Shown here: positions 15,450 to 23,742 of the stretch, piece by piece
Position numbering within the stretch: the first letter of the stretch is position 1
Layout of the letters: every line of letters begins with the position of its first letter
Origin: Prevotella sp.
GTDB taxonomy: Bacteria; Bacteroidota; Bacteroidia; Bacteroidales; Bacteroidaceae
NCBI GenBank assembly: GCA_022781445.1
Contig: JALETQ010000008.1
Span: 1 to 32,771, forward strand
Direction: 5' to 3'
Length of the DNA stretch: 32,771 nt
Translations under genes and position numbers: made by a program
The notes under the pieces: generated by a model
The model's database searches: none
The model's input: only the letters and a program-made list of their open reading frames with translations
What the model was told of the DNA's origin: nothing

Positions 15450-16997
15450 ATGATTTTTGACAAAGAAGAACAAAACGACATGTTTGCAAGGCAATATGAA
15501 GGAAACCGAGAAGGTTATAAGCCCGAAGAGCAAACGAATGGCGAACAACAACGTTCGCGCATACAGAGACCTCGCATCCAATCTCATCGCCAGAGAGTGG
15601 AGCATATCAGTAACGACAATGACGAAAGAGGATTCAGACCCGAGGGATTCGGTGGGGGATTCGAAACCGGCAACCCTTCTCAATCCGGTTCTTACCGTCC
15701 CAATCGTAACTATCGCCAAGAGGGACAGAGGAACGAAGGCGGATACCGCAAGCGTCCATATCAAAATCCGTATGGTAACGAAGAACGTAGAGGAGGCTAT
15801 AAACCCTACTCGCAAGGCGGATATTACAAGCAATCTTACCGACAGGATGAGGGTGGAAATGCACGTCAGCCTTATCCTTCTTACAAACCACGATACAACA
15901 CACAAGACAGAAACAGTGGTTACAACGAGAACAGATATAATCGGTATGACAATAGAGGACACAATGAAGAGTTTGCTGGCAGTTACGAGAACAGACATCC
16001 CGAAGGAAGATTTCCGTATCGCCAGGACAACTACAGATCTACAGGTGGTCGCTCCGGTTCATCTGTCAACCGATCGGGTTATAAACGCCCGTACACCTCT
16101 ATGAATCAAGAAGATGGTAACGGAACAAGAGATGGTTATGCTCCAAGGGAGTATAGGGCCGATAAACAACGGGGAGGCTATCAAAAAAACAAAAGTCAAA
16201 GATCAAGAACTTATGACCCGAATGCGAAGTACAGCTTGAAGAAGCGTATTGAATATAGCGAGGAACATATTGACCCCAATGAGCCGATTCGTCTGAATAA
16301 GTTTTTGGCGAATGCCGGATTGTGCAGCCGCAGAGAAGCCGATGAACTGATCATTGCAGGTGCCATCAAGGTAAACGGTGTTGTCGTGACCGAATTGGGA
16401 ACCAAGGTGATGAGAACTGACGAAATCGTTTTCAACGAACATCGTGTCACTTTGGAAAAGAAAGTCTATGTATTGCTCAACAAGCCCAAGGATTGTGTGA
16501 CCACAAGTGATGATCCTCAACAGAGAAAAACGGTGATGGATCTCGTAAAAGACGCCTGTATAGAGAGGATTTATCCCGTTGGTCGATTGGACAGAAATAC
16601 CACCGGCGTGTTGTTGCTCACCAATGATGGTGAACTTGCCAGTAAACTTACACATCCCAAATTCTTGAAAAAGAAGGTTTATCATGTGTATCTTGACAAG
16701 AAAGTCACGGCTTACGACCTTCAACAAATTAGGGATGGCATTCAGCTCGAGGACGGCGAAATCCATGCCGATGCCATTGAATACGCAAGTGATGTAGACA
16801 AAGCTCAAGTGGGAATCGAAATCCATAGTGGCAAAAATCGAATCGTTCGCCGTATCTTTGAAAGCCTCGGTTATCGCGTGATGAGGCTTGATCGTGTCCA
16901 GTTTGCCGGACTGACAAAGAAAAATGTCAGAAGAGGTGATTGGCGATTCCTCACAGAGAAAGAAGTCGAGATGCTAAGAATGGGAGCTTTCGAATAA
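15450..16997 (+). CDS. RluB/RsuA-family rRNA pseudouridine synthase with long low-complexity N-terminus (515 aa)
   Basis: Isomerises a uridine in rRNA (the RluB/RluE/RsuA branch modifies 23S or 16S). Residues 1 to about 270 are low-complexity, rich in Arg, Gly, Tyr, Asn and Gln, with many RGG- and YR-like steps and no predicted fold. An S4 RNA-binding domain starts at about 278 (EPIRLNKFLANAGLCSRREAD). The catalytic domain follows with GRLDRNTTGVLLLTNDGE and catalytic Asp381, then KTKYHVYL-like and GKNRIVRRIFESLGY segments. E. coli RluB is about 290 residues, so the extension doubles the size. Such extensions are known in Bacteroidetes homologues. The extension may bind RNA, by inference. Confidence 0.88.
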   Translation: MIFDKEEQNDMFARQYEGNREGYKPEEQTNGEQQRSRIQRPRIQSHRQRVEHISNDNDERGFRPEGFGGGFETGNPSQSGSYRPNRNYRQEGQRNEGGYRKRPYQNPYGNEERRGGYKPYSQGGYYKQSYRQDEGGNARQPYPSYKPRYNTQDRNSGYNENRYNRYDNRGHNEEFAGSYENRHPEGRFPYRQDNYRSTGGRSGSSVNRSGYKRPYTSMNQEDGNGTRDGYAPREYRADKQRGGYQKNKSQRSRTYDPNAKYSLKKRIEYSEEHIDPNEPIRLNKFLANAGLCSRREADELIIAGAIKVNGVVVTELGTKVMRTDEIVFNEHRVTLEKKVYVLLNKPKDCVTTSDDPQQRKTVMDLVKDACIERIYPVGRLDRNTTGVLLLTNDGELASKLTHPKFLKKKVYHVYLDKKVTAYDLQQIRDGIQLEDGEIHADAIEYASDVDKAQVGIEIHSGKNRIVRRIFESLGYRVMRLDRVQFAGLTKKNVRRGDWRFLTEKEVEMLRMGAFE

Positions 16998-17122
16998 TTA
17001 AACACACCGAAATAAATGAAGTCTGACATACCCGTTTGTCACAAACAAATGAAGGGAAGCGGCTTCCATGAGTTTCGGTATCATACAGATATTGAATAAA
17101 TTGATTAAGCAAACAGATAAAA

Positions 17123-18526
17123 ATGGAAGAAATTCGTAGAATAAAGGTGATTGATATTCTCCAAAGTAAGGACTTCGGAGTGACCGTTAACGTGAAAGGA
17201 TGGGTAAGAACCCACCGCAGTAGCAAGGCAGTGGACTTCATTGCACTTAACGATGGTTCTACAATCAATAATGTTCAGATAGTAGTCGATCCCAATCTGT
17301 TTGATGAAGATTTGCTGAAAAAAATAACTACCGGAGCCTGTTTGTCTGTAATCGGCAAACTTGTCGAGAGTCAAGGCGCTGGTCAAAGTGTTGAAATCCA
17401 AGGTGAAAAGATCACCGTTTATGGACTTTGTGGAAGCGATTACCCCATGCAAAAGAAAGGTCAGAGTTTTGAGACTATGCGCAAGAATGCGCATTTGAGA
17501 CTGCGAACCAACACTTTTGGAGCGGTAATGCGCATTCGTCACAATATGGCCATTGCCATCCATAAATACTTTCATGAACACGGATTCTTCTACTTTCATT
17601 CTCCCATCATTACCGCAAGCGACTGTGAAGGTGCGGGTGAAATGTTTCAAATCACGACCAAGAACTTGTATGATCTGAAGAAAGACGAACAGGGAAAGAT
17701 CATTTATGATGACGATTTCTTCGGAAAAACTACATCTCTCACTGTGAGCGGTCAGCTCGAAGGTGAACTTGGTGCAACTGCATTAGGCGCGATTTATACC
17801 TTCGGACCAACTTTCAGGGCAGAAAATTCGAATACGCCTCGTCACCTTGCAGAATTTTGGATGATTGAACCCGAAGTGGCTTTTATTGACTTGAAGGACT
17901 TGATGGATTTGGAAGAAGACTTCATTAAGTATTGTGTGCAATGGGCTTTGGATAACTGTAAGGATGATTTGGAATTCTTGAATAAGATGGTTGACAAGAC
18001 TTTGATCGATAGATTGAAGTCTGTCTTGAACGATTCGTTCAAGAGATTGACCTACACCGAAGGCATCGAAATCCTTGAAGAAGCCGTCAAGACAGGACGC
18101 AAGTTCGAATTCCCCGTCAGCTGGGGCATGGATTTGGCAAGCGAACACGAACGTTATCTCGTCGAGGAATTCTTCAAAAAGCCGGTTATCATGACCGATT
18201 ATCCCAAAGAAATCAAGGCGTTCTATATGAAACAGAACGAAGATGGCAAAACTGTTCAGGGTACGGACGTGCTTTTCCCCCAGATTGGCGAGATCATCGG
18301 AGGTAGTGTTCGTGAAGAAGATTATGACAAGTTGATGAACCGCATCAATGAAATGAACATCCCAATGAAGGACATGTGGTGGTATTTGGATACCCGCAAA
18401 TACGGTACTTGCCCCCACGGAGGTTTCGGTCTTGGATTCGAACGACTCATTTTGTTCGTGACAGGCATGCAGAATATACGCGATGTCATACCGTTCCCAC
18501 GTACTCCAAAGAACGCTGACTTCTAA
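17123..18526 (+). CDS. asnS: Asparaginyl-tRNA synthetase (467 aa)
   Basis: Class IIb aminoacyl-tRNA synthetase that charges tRNA-Asn in the cytoplasm. The N-terminal OB-fold anticodon-binding domain covers about 14-100 ([19 protein letters not shown]). Motif 2 lies around [20 protein letters not shown] and motif 3 around [16 protein letters not shown] near residue 435. The C-terminal [17 protein letters not shown] is diagnostic of AsnRS. Length is typical. The upstream 125-base gap has a TTTCGG/CCGAAA inverted pair and no clear promoter, so the gene may be read from the rluB-type gene or use an unrecognised site. Confidence 0.96.
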   Translation: MEEIRRIKVIDILQSKDFGVTVNVKGWVRTHRSSKAVDFIALNDGSTINNVQIVVDPNLFDEDLLKKITTGACLSVIGKLVESQGAGQSVEIQGEKITVYGLCGSDYPMQKKGQSFETMRKNAHLRLRTNTFGAVMRIRHNMAIAIHKYFHEHGFFYFHSPIITASDCEGAGEMFQITTKNLYDLKKDEQGKIIYDDDFFGKTTSLTVSGQLEGELGATALGAIYTFGPTFRAENSNTPRHLAEFWMIEPEVAFIDLKDLMDLEEDFIKYCVQWALDNCKDDLEFLNKMVDKTLIDRLKSVLNDSFKRLTYTEGIEILEEAVKTGRKFEFPVSWGMDLASEHERYLVEEFFKKPVIMTDYPKEIKAFYMKQNEDGKTVQGTDVLFPQIGEIIGGSVREEDYDKLMNRINEMNIPMKDMWWYLDTRKYGTCPHGGFGLGFERLILFVTGMQNIRDVIPFPRTPKNADF

Positions 18527-18849
18527 AGCATCCGATTCTTCTTTCGACAGTTATTGTGCAATCAATTTTGCGTGAGTGACAAATCGAATGAAGGTACTCA
18601 GAGATATGGGATTAGTAAATCTAACCACCAACCAAGTGTTGCCAAACAGGAAAAACATGAAGTCGGTGGCTTTTTATGGTTGATGACATCATACTTTGGT
18701 TTCATGAACATGATACCGGATAACTTTAGGTAACGTCAATCCGCAGAATGGAAAGTGTAACGATTGACAACGGCTTGCCGAAGATTACTGTCCGAAATCT
18801 GTAAATGTTTGAAAAGTGGAGTGTTCTAAGCTAAAAAACAACGGTAATG
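18527..18849. other. Intergenic stretch with faint similarity to the palindrome-array element
   Basis: No gene is visible. Around 18668-18720 the plus strand reads GGCTTTTTATG, an insertion holding TGATGACATCA, then ACTTTGGTTTCATGA and ATACCGG. This resembles 9941-9982 of element A (GGCTTTTATG, ACTTTGGTTTCA, CATGACCGG). The match is short and interrupted, so it may be a decayed copy or chance. Confidence 0.35.
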
Positions 18850-18881
18850 TTTGGTTAATTGTTTGAAAAGGCGTAACTTTG
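18850..18881 (+). promoter_or_regulatory. Complete Bacteroidetes promoter for the infC operon
   Basis: The -33 TTTG (18850-18853) and -7 TAACTTTG (18874-18881) are separated by 20 bases, matching the phylum consensus. Transcription would start about 15-20 bases before the infC ATG, so the leader is very short and there is no room for a large L20-type leader structure. Confidence 0.8.
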
Positions 18882-18906
18882 CAGTCGCTTAATATAAAAT
18901 AGTTGG

Positions 18907-19590
18907 ATGAAAAATGACAAGATGACAAATCAGTACCGAATCAATGAACAAATTAGGGTTCGGGAAATTCGATTGGTGGGAGATGACGGATCTACCGTTT
19001 TACCTACACGCCAAGCATTGGATATGGCAAGACAAAAAGGGGTTGATCTCGTAGAAATCTCTCCCAATGCACAGCCTCCCGTTTGTCGTCTGATTGACTA
19101 TTCGAAGTTCCTTTATCAGCAGAAGAAGCGACAAAAGGAAATGAAAGCTAAGCAAGTCAAAATTGAAGTCAAGGAAATTCGTTTTGGTCCGCAGACAGGT
19201 GAAAACGATTATAATTTCAAACTCAAGCATGCCAAAGAATTTCTTGAAGAAGGTAACAAGGTAAGAGCATTTGTCTTCTTTCGCGGACGTTCGATTCTTT
19301 TCAAAGAACAAGGTGAGGTTCTCTTGCTGAGATTTGCCAATGATTTGGAAGAATATGGCAAGGTAGAACAGCTTCCCAAGCTCGAAGGAAAGAAGATGGC
19401 AATCTTCATAGCCCCCAAGAAAGCCGGTGTTGTCAAGAAAAGCCAGCAGAAAATGGACAGAGAGCGAAGAGAAGCCGAAGCCAAAGAAAACAGTTCACTG
19501 TTCGAGGATGTTGAAACTGCGTCAGGGCTTCTTGCCAATGCCAAGATCAGCGAAGCTGCTCTAAAGAAACTGCAAGAAAGCGAAGAATGA
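18907..19590 (+). CDS. infC: Translation initiation factor IF-3 (227 aa)
   Basis: Binds the 30S subunit, prevents premature 50S joining and checks the start codon. The N-terminal domain (about 9-80) has [19 protein letters not shown] and [18 protein letters not shown]. The C-terminal domain (about 85-175) includes [22 protein letters not shown]. After about 180 there is a charged, Lys/Glu-rich extension to 227, longer than the roughly 180 residues of E. coli IF-3. I keep the ATG at 18907; another ATG is at 18922. E. coli uses an unusual AUU start here, and this gene does not. It is first in the operon with rpmI and rplT. Confidence 0.95.
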   Translation: MKNDKMTNQYRINEQIRVREIRLVGDDGSTVLPTRQALDMARQKGVDLVEISPNAQPPVCRLIDYSKFLYQQKKRQKEMKAKQVKIEVKEIRFGPQTGENDYNFKLKHAKEFLEEGNKVRAFVFFRGRSILFKEQGEVLLLRFANDLEEYGKVEQLPKLEGKKMAIFIAPKKAGVVKKSQQKMDRERREAEAKENSSLFEDVETASGLLANAKISEAALKKLQESEE

Positions 19591-19666
19591 TCAGAAATAT
19601 AAATGATGTGCGTAACGCCTGGTATGTGCGTTCCACTCTTGATTAATAACAATTAAATTCAAAACA

Positions 19667-19864
19667 ATGCCAAAAGTTAAAACGAACTCTGGTGCAAAGA
19701 AGCGTTTCCGCTTCACCGGAACAGGTAAGATTAAAAGACATCGCGCTTACCACAGTCACATCTTGACAAAGAAAACAAAGAAGCAAAAGCGTAATTTAGT
19801 TCATCAAGTAGTAGTTGATGGTTCAAATCTCAAGCAGGTTCGCGATTTGCTCTGCCTACGTTAA
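19667..19864 (+). CDS. rpmI: Ribosomal protein bL35 (65 aa)
   Basis: A large-subunit protein. The N-terminal [24 protein letters not shown] and the basic [12 protein letters not shown] segment are diagnostic. Length is typical. It lies between infC (76 bases upstream) and rplT (33 bases downstream), the conserved IF3-L35-L20 order. Confidence 0.97.
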   Translation: MPKVKTNSGAKKRFRFTGTGKIKRHRAYHSHILTKKTKKQKRNLVHQVVVDGSNLKQVRDLLCLR

Positions 19865-19897
19865 TGTAAGTATAACAAACAAAGAAGGAAGAAAACT

Positions 19898-20242
19898 ATG
19901 CCAAGATCAGTAAATCATGTCGCTTCTAAAGCAAAGCGCACCAGAATATTAAAACTCACAAAAGGTTATTTTGGAGCACGTAAGAACGTATGGACCGTTG
20001 CCAAAAACACTTGGGAAAAAGGTTTGACCTACGCTTATCGTGATCGTCGTAACAAGAAACGCAACTTCCGTGCATTGTGGATTCAACGTATCAATGCAGC
20101 TGCCCGTATGGAAGGTATGAGCTATTCGCAGTTGATGGGAGCACTCCACAAAGCAGGAATAGAAATCAACCGCAAAGTACTTGCTGACCTCGCTCTCAAC
20201 AATCCGTCTGCTTTCAAAGCCATTGTTGACAAAGTGAAGTAA
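19898..20242 (+). CDS. rplT: Ribosomal protein bL20 (114 aa)
   Basis: An early 23S rRNA-binding assembly protein of the large subunit. [20 protein letters not shown], then [15 protein letters not shown] and [23 protein letters not shown] match the family over the full length. It is the last gene of the infC-rpmI-rplT operon and is followed by a clear intrinsic terminator. L20 autoregulates this operon in other bacteria; no such leader element is apparent here. Confidence 0.97.
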   Translation: MPRSVNHVASKAKRTRILKLTKGYFGARKNVWTVAKNTWEKGLTYAYRDRRNKKRNFRALWIQRINAAARMEGMSYSQLMGALHKAGIEINRKVLADLALNNPSAFKAIVDKVK

Positions 20243-20269
20243 GATTTTCGAATAATTCGTACATACATT

Positions 20270-20314
20270 AAGCAAGAAGATTTGGAATTAACTCCATCCT
20301 TCTTGCTTTTTTCT
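20270..20314 (+). terminator. Intrinsic terminator of the infC-rpmI-rplT operon
   Basis: AAGCAAGAAG (20270-20279) pairs perfectly with CTTCTTGCTT (20299-20308) around a 19-base loop and is followed by a T-rich run. It lies 28 bases after the rplT stop. Confidence 0.85.
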
Positions 20315-20482
20315 TTTACCCTTCTTCCGCCGTATCTTGATTTTGATTCCTTTTCATGTCCATTACGCCGATATTTTGTTATTTGCTGTCTTGAAAGGTA
20401 CACATATTTCTGAACCGGTATTGCTTAATCATAGCATCTTATGAAACAATCCTATGAAGAGCAAGACCGAATGATAAAATGC

Positions 20483-20503
20483 TTTTTAAGGGACGACTAC
20501 TTA
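20483..20503 (+). repeat. Short dispersed repeat, copy 2
   Basis: TTTTTAAGGGACGACTA then C and TTA, matching the copies at 28-48 and 20702-20722. It overlaps the ATG of the small ORF at 20503-20610 by one base. A second short reading frame (20441-20521, 26 codons) runs through it in another frame. Confidence 0.75.
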
Positions 20504-20610
20504 TGGAATACCTCAACATGAATAATTTCTTCAACATACCGGATGCCGACATGAAACTCATGCTTGAAGCGGCAGCTGAATCGCCACCGGAGGTAACAGA
20601 AAACGAATAA
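20503..20610 (+). CDS. Possible small protein of 35 residues
   Basis: The ORF begins MEYLNMNNFFNIPDADMKLM and continues with LEAAAESPPEVTENE, a plausible short acidic peptide with an amphipathic middle. There is no recognisable family. No Shine-Dalgarno is seen, but that is normal for this phylum. It begins directly at the end of a dispersed repeat copy in the otherwise gene-free stretch 20315-21091, and could equally be the in-frame tail of a decayed gene. Low confidence. Confidence 0.3.
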   Translation: MEYLNMNNFFNIPDADMKLMLEAAAESPPEVTENE

Positions 20611-20701
20611 GGGGGCTTGTCACTAACATGCTGTCACACAAACTCCTATATGTCAATGAGTTGGGATGGAGATTGCTATGTTTAGCGGACAGTAATAATA
20701 G

Positions 20702-20722
20702 TTTTTAAGGGACGACTAGTTA
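20702..20722 (+). repeat. Short dispersed repeat, copy 3
   Basis: TTTTTAAGGGACGACTA then G and TTA. It lies five bases upstream of the hairpin-terminator at 20728-20759, so the repeat and the terminator could belong to one small transcript. Confidence 0.75.
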
Positions 20723-20727
20723 ATCTC

Positions 20728-20759
20728 AAGGAGAGGGACGAAAATCTTTCTCCTTTTTT
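20728..20759 (+). terminator. Strong intrinsic terminator with no gene in front of it
   Basis: AAGGAGAGGGA (20728-20738) pairs with TCTTTCTCCTT (20745-20755) as an 11-base stem with two G-U pairs and a CGAAAA loop. A run of T follows to 20759. The infC operon already ends at 20270-20314, so this may end a separate short RNA. Confidence 0.7.
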
Positions 20760-20844
20760 GTATTGCTTAAGTTGTCCGCCGAAGCTCTTTGAGGGGTTCG
20801 AGTCCCCAGCCGCAAGGCAAACCTCCGTAGTGTTTTTCATGGTT

Positions 20845-20895
20845 TTGCACCACTGAAATTTTGCACTTCTAAATGGAAAGTGCGGATTGGTGCAA
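20845..20895. other. Two-stage hairpin in the gap before the GH57 gene
   Basis: TTGCACCA (20845-20852) pairs with TGGTGCAA (20888-20895), and inside it GCACTT (20863-20868) pairs with AAGTGC (20878-20883). Just upstream, GAGGGGTTCGAGTCCCC (about 20791-20807) looks like a tRNA T-arm, but no matching acceptor or anticodon stem is found. The purpose is unknown. Confidence 0.4.
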
Positions 20896-21091
20896 ATATC
20901 TGTAATGGTAAGCTGATAGTCAGCAAGTACTGGTTTCTGCTCTCGTGTGTATATGGACTCTGATGCCTGGCAGGTCTTTCCGTCCCCACGAATAATCGGG
21001 GGTAAAGGAAAGGGTGTGGTGGCTTTGCGGATGAGGAAAGCATGGAGTCGGATGGCGGGAGATGTGTATCCGGGTGGTGAAGAGGGTGGGA

Positions 21092-22414
21092 TTAATCGAA
21101 TTTGTTCATGCCTTGCTGCTGCATTTTTTCGACCTTGGCCTGCAAGCGTTCTATTTCTTTGTCTTGCATGCTGATTTCGTCGCCTTGGTTCTTGATGGTG
21201 GTGAGCAGCGAATTGAGTTCTTCGTTTCCGATTTCTTCGGGGTAAAGACTGTTCACGCGGTTGATGAAGTCGCCCAAAATGTTCATGTAGTTGGTAAATG
21301 CGTCGAAAGCATCGCTGTAGATTCCGCGATTGACGGCAATGCCGGTAGGCTTGGTCGACATGAATCGCAGGTGGTTTGAAGCCTGGAGATAATCCCAATC
21401 CTGATTGATACATGGGTCGTCAGCGATACGGACACGGTCTGCCACGCTATAAAGTTTCCTGAATGCTTCTTTCTGCATGGAATTGCCGAGCCAGCAACTC
21501 GTGTCTCTTTCCTCGTCGTTCCATGACATGGGATAGGGCACTTCGAGTACTCCGATACTCTTGTTTTTGCCGAAAATCTCCGACGGTGTGGCAAAGGCGA
21601 TGTTCCGGTCGCGGGCAGCTTTCGGAAGGGCAAGGATGAAATCGAGGATGTTCGAGGACAAGGGCTGTGCCATGCCCAGTGCCGACAGTTCCATGAAGAT
21701 ACCGATAGTCTTCTCGTTGCTGGGCAGTGCGGCGATGCGATCCATGTAGTTGTCGGCGAAGAGCGGGTAACCCTCCCATTCGGGATTGCTGAAACGCAGA
21801 CTGATGTCATCGGACAAAACAAAGTCGCGCAACATGATTTTCAGCTTCGGATTGGTGGCGCAGTGGTACACATAGTGGGGGCTTTTCCAGCCGAGGATGT
21901 GCCTGGCACCTTCGGTGAGCATCCCGACAAAGCCCATCTCGGCGGCAATCTCACCGATGTCGTCGTCATAGACGAGTGACGAATTGCGCAACACGGTGGG
22001 TTTTTTCCCAAAATATTCTTCTATTTTCTTGGCTTGTCTTTTTACTTCGCCAACGAAAGTGTCGCGGTTGGCAAGCGATGACAGGCCGTGCGAATAGGGC
22101 TCAGCAAGAAATTCGACACATCCGCTCTCGTTGATTTCCTGCAACTTGGTGAGAATTTGTGGTGCATGAAGCTCCAGTTGTTCCATGCCCACTCCCGAGA
22201 GCGAGAACGCAACATTAAAATCGTGCCCATGTCGCCTGATCATCTCGTGAAGGGTTTCGAGTGCAGGCATATAGGACCGGTTGACGATATCGGTTATGGT
22301 TCGTTCGTTTTCGTAGTCATCGTAATAGTAATGGTCGGTACCGATGTCGAAAAAACGATACCGTTTGAGATGTATCATCTGATGAATTTCGAAATACAGA
22401 CAGATGGTTTTCAT
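21092..22414 (-). CDS. Glycoside hydrolase family 57 alpha-amylase-like enzyme (440 aa)
   Basis: Expected to act on alpha-glucans (amylase or alpha-glucanotransferase type) in the cytoplasm, as no signal peptide is present. It begins MKTICLYFEIHQMIHLKRYRF, matching the GH57 first-strand HxH-like start. The segment VAFSLSGVGMEQLELHAP and the GIFMELSALGMAQPLSS region fit the family's barrel. The last about 35 residues (QGDEISMQDKEIERLQAKVE) are a short coiled coil. It is third in a minus-strand cluster after the debranching enzyme and the GT4 gene (19-base gap). The same trio occurs in other Bacteroidales. Specificity cannot be read. Confidence 0.9.
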   Translation of the reverse strand: MKTICLYFEIHQMIHLKRYRFFDIGTDHYYYDDYENERTITDIVNRSYMPALETLHEMIRRHGHDFNVAFSLSGVGMEQLELHAPQILTKLQEINESGCVEFLAEPYSHGLSSLANRDTFVGEVKRQAKKIEEYFGKKPTVLRNSSLVYDDDIGEIAAEMGFVGMLTEGARHILGWKSPHYVYHCATNPKLKIMLRDFVLSDDISLRFSNPEWEGYPLFADNYMDRIAALPSNEKTIGIFMELSALGMAQPLSSNILDFILALPKAARDRNIAFATPSEIFGKNKSIGVLEVPYPMSWNDEERDTSCWLGNSMQKEAFRKLYSVADRVRIADDPCINQDWDYLQASNHLRFMSTKPTGIAVNRGIYSDAFDAFTNYMNILGDFINRVNSLYPEEIGNEELNSLLTTIKNQGDEISMQDKEIERLQAKVEKMQQQGMNKFD

Positions 22415-22433
22415 ACGCTTTGATGTGTTGATG

Positions 22434-23711
22434 TTAATGGTAGGTTGACTTTCTGATGGTGCGAAGATAGATGTCCTTGATCTTTTCTCCCACCTTTTCC
22501 CATGTTATCTGCGCCACTTCCTTTCTTCCTTCCTTCTGCAAGAAGTCAAAGAGAGCCGAATTGTGACAGATGGAATAGATGGCATCGGCGATGGCATGGA
22601 TATCCCAATAGTCCACCTTGATGCAGTTGTTAAGAATCTCAGCGCATCCGCTTTGCTTGGAAATGATGGATGGTGTACCGCATTGCATCGCTTCAAGCGG
22701 AGAAATGCCGAAAGGTTCGCTGACGGACGGCATGACATATACATCCGAATTTTTGAGACACTCGTAGACCTCACGCCCCTTCATGAAACCCGGAAAATGG
22801 AATCGGTCGGCAATTCCACGTTCGGCTGCAAGGTATATCATTTGGTTCATCATGTCGCCCGAGCCCGCCATACAGAATCTGACGTTACGGGTTCGATGCA
22901 AAACAAGGTTGGCTGCCTCGACAAAATATTCGGGTCCTTTCTGCATCGTGATGCGACCAAGGAAAGTGACGATCTTCTCTCGGCTGGCGTGGTTGGGACG
23001 AGGAATATCTGCCAGTTCTTGTCTGAGGGGATATACCGCATTGTGGGTCGTGAAGCATTTGGCAGGATCTTGATGGTAATGCCTGATGACGGTCTGTCTG
23101 GTCAGTTCCGAAACACACATGATGCTGTCGGCTTGATCCATGCCGTTCTTCTCGATGGCATAGACAGTGGGGTTCACCTTTCCCCGCGAACGGTCGAAAT
23201 CGGTGGCGTGTACATGGATGCACAATGGTTTTCCGCTAACCTGTTTGGCATGAATGCCTGCCGGAAAGGTCAGCCAGTCGTGGGCGTGGATGATGTCAAA
23301 CTGCTGTTCGCGAGCCACAACGCCTGCGATGATCGAGTAATTGTTGATTTCTTCGTGAAGGTTTTGGGGATAGCCTCCCACAAACTCCATACATCCGAGT
23401 TCGTCGGTATGTAGGTAATTGAAGTCGGCATACAGGTGATTTCTCAGGTTGAAATAGTGCTCGGGTTCCATGATATGACCCACTTTGGCTTTCACTTCGT
23501 CATATCCCACTTCACGCCATACCACCGGTACGGCATTCATGGCGATGATTTTGGCAGATGTTTGGTCTTCATCGCCAAACGGACGAGGCAGACATAAGGT
23601 GATATCCATGTCGCCTTGTGCATGCAAGCCTTCTGTGATGCCGAAATTGGCCGTTGCCAATCCTCCGTAGATATGGGGTGGATATTCCCACCCGAACATC
23701 AATATTTTCAT
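22434..23711 (-). CDS. GT4-type glycosyltransferase of the glycogen cluster (425 aa)
   Basis: A retaining GT-B glycosyltransferase probably building or extending alpha-glucan. The N-terminal MKILMFGWEYPPHIYGGLA is a glycogen-synthase-like GGL loop. HAHDWLTFPAGI lies in the first Rossmann domain. The C-domain has the EX7E motif SEPFGISPLEAMQCGTPSI and the KGPEYFVEAANLVL helix. I place the start at 23711: the longer frame adds 30 residues without homology that run into the debranching gene's end. It sits 31 bases after the debranching enzyme gene and 19 before the GH57 gene, clearly one operon. Often annotated as glycosyl transferase or glycogen synthase; the donor is not known. Confidence 0.88.
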   Translation of the reverse strand: MKILMFGWEYPPHIYGGLATANFGITEGLHAQGDMDITLCLPRPFGDEDQTSAKIIAMNAVPVVWREVGYDEVKAKVGHIMEPEHYFNLRNHLYADFNYLHTDELGCMEFVGGYPQNLHEEINNYSIIAGVVAREQQFDIIHAHDWLTFPAGIHAKQVSGKPLCIHVHATDFDRSRGKVNPTVYAIEKNGMDQADSIMCVSELTRQTVIRHYHQDPAKCFTTHNAVYPLRQELADIPRPNHASREKIVTFLGRITMQKGPEYFVEAANLVLHRTRNVRFCMAGSGDMMNQMIYLAAERGIADRFHFPGFMKGREVYECLKNSDVYVMPSVSEPFGISPLEAMQCGTPSIISKQSGCAEILNNCIKVDYWDIHAIADAIYSICHNSALFDFLQKEGRKEVAQITWEKVGEKIKDIYLRTIRKSTYH

Positions 23712-23742
23712 GGGCGATAGTTTGTTTGCTTCACTGTTATTG

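Noticed and set aside
15258..15998. A 246-codon minus-strand ORF with hydrophobic character resembling a membrane protein
   Set aside because: It is the complement of the Arg/Gly/Tyr-rich tail of the pseudouridine synthase and the end of purB. The hydrophobicity follows from that composition.
18882..18906. L20-type autoregulatory leader before infC
   Set aside because: The mapped promoter elements leave only about 20 bases of leader, too short for the known structures.
20780..20830. A complete tRNA gene around the T-arm-like sequence
   Set aside because: Only GAGGGGTTCGAGTCCCC is present. No pairing 5' acceptor, D-arm or anticodon stem could be drawn upstream.
20682..21413. A 243-codon minus-strand ORF running from the GH57 gene into the gap
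   Set aside because: It is out of frame with GH57 over the shared part and low in complexity, and its remainder crosses the hairpin and T-arm-like sequence. It is probably accidental.
22563..23414. A 283-codon plus-strand ORF
   Set aside because: Antisense to the GT4 glycosyltransferase with no motifs of its own.
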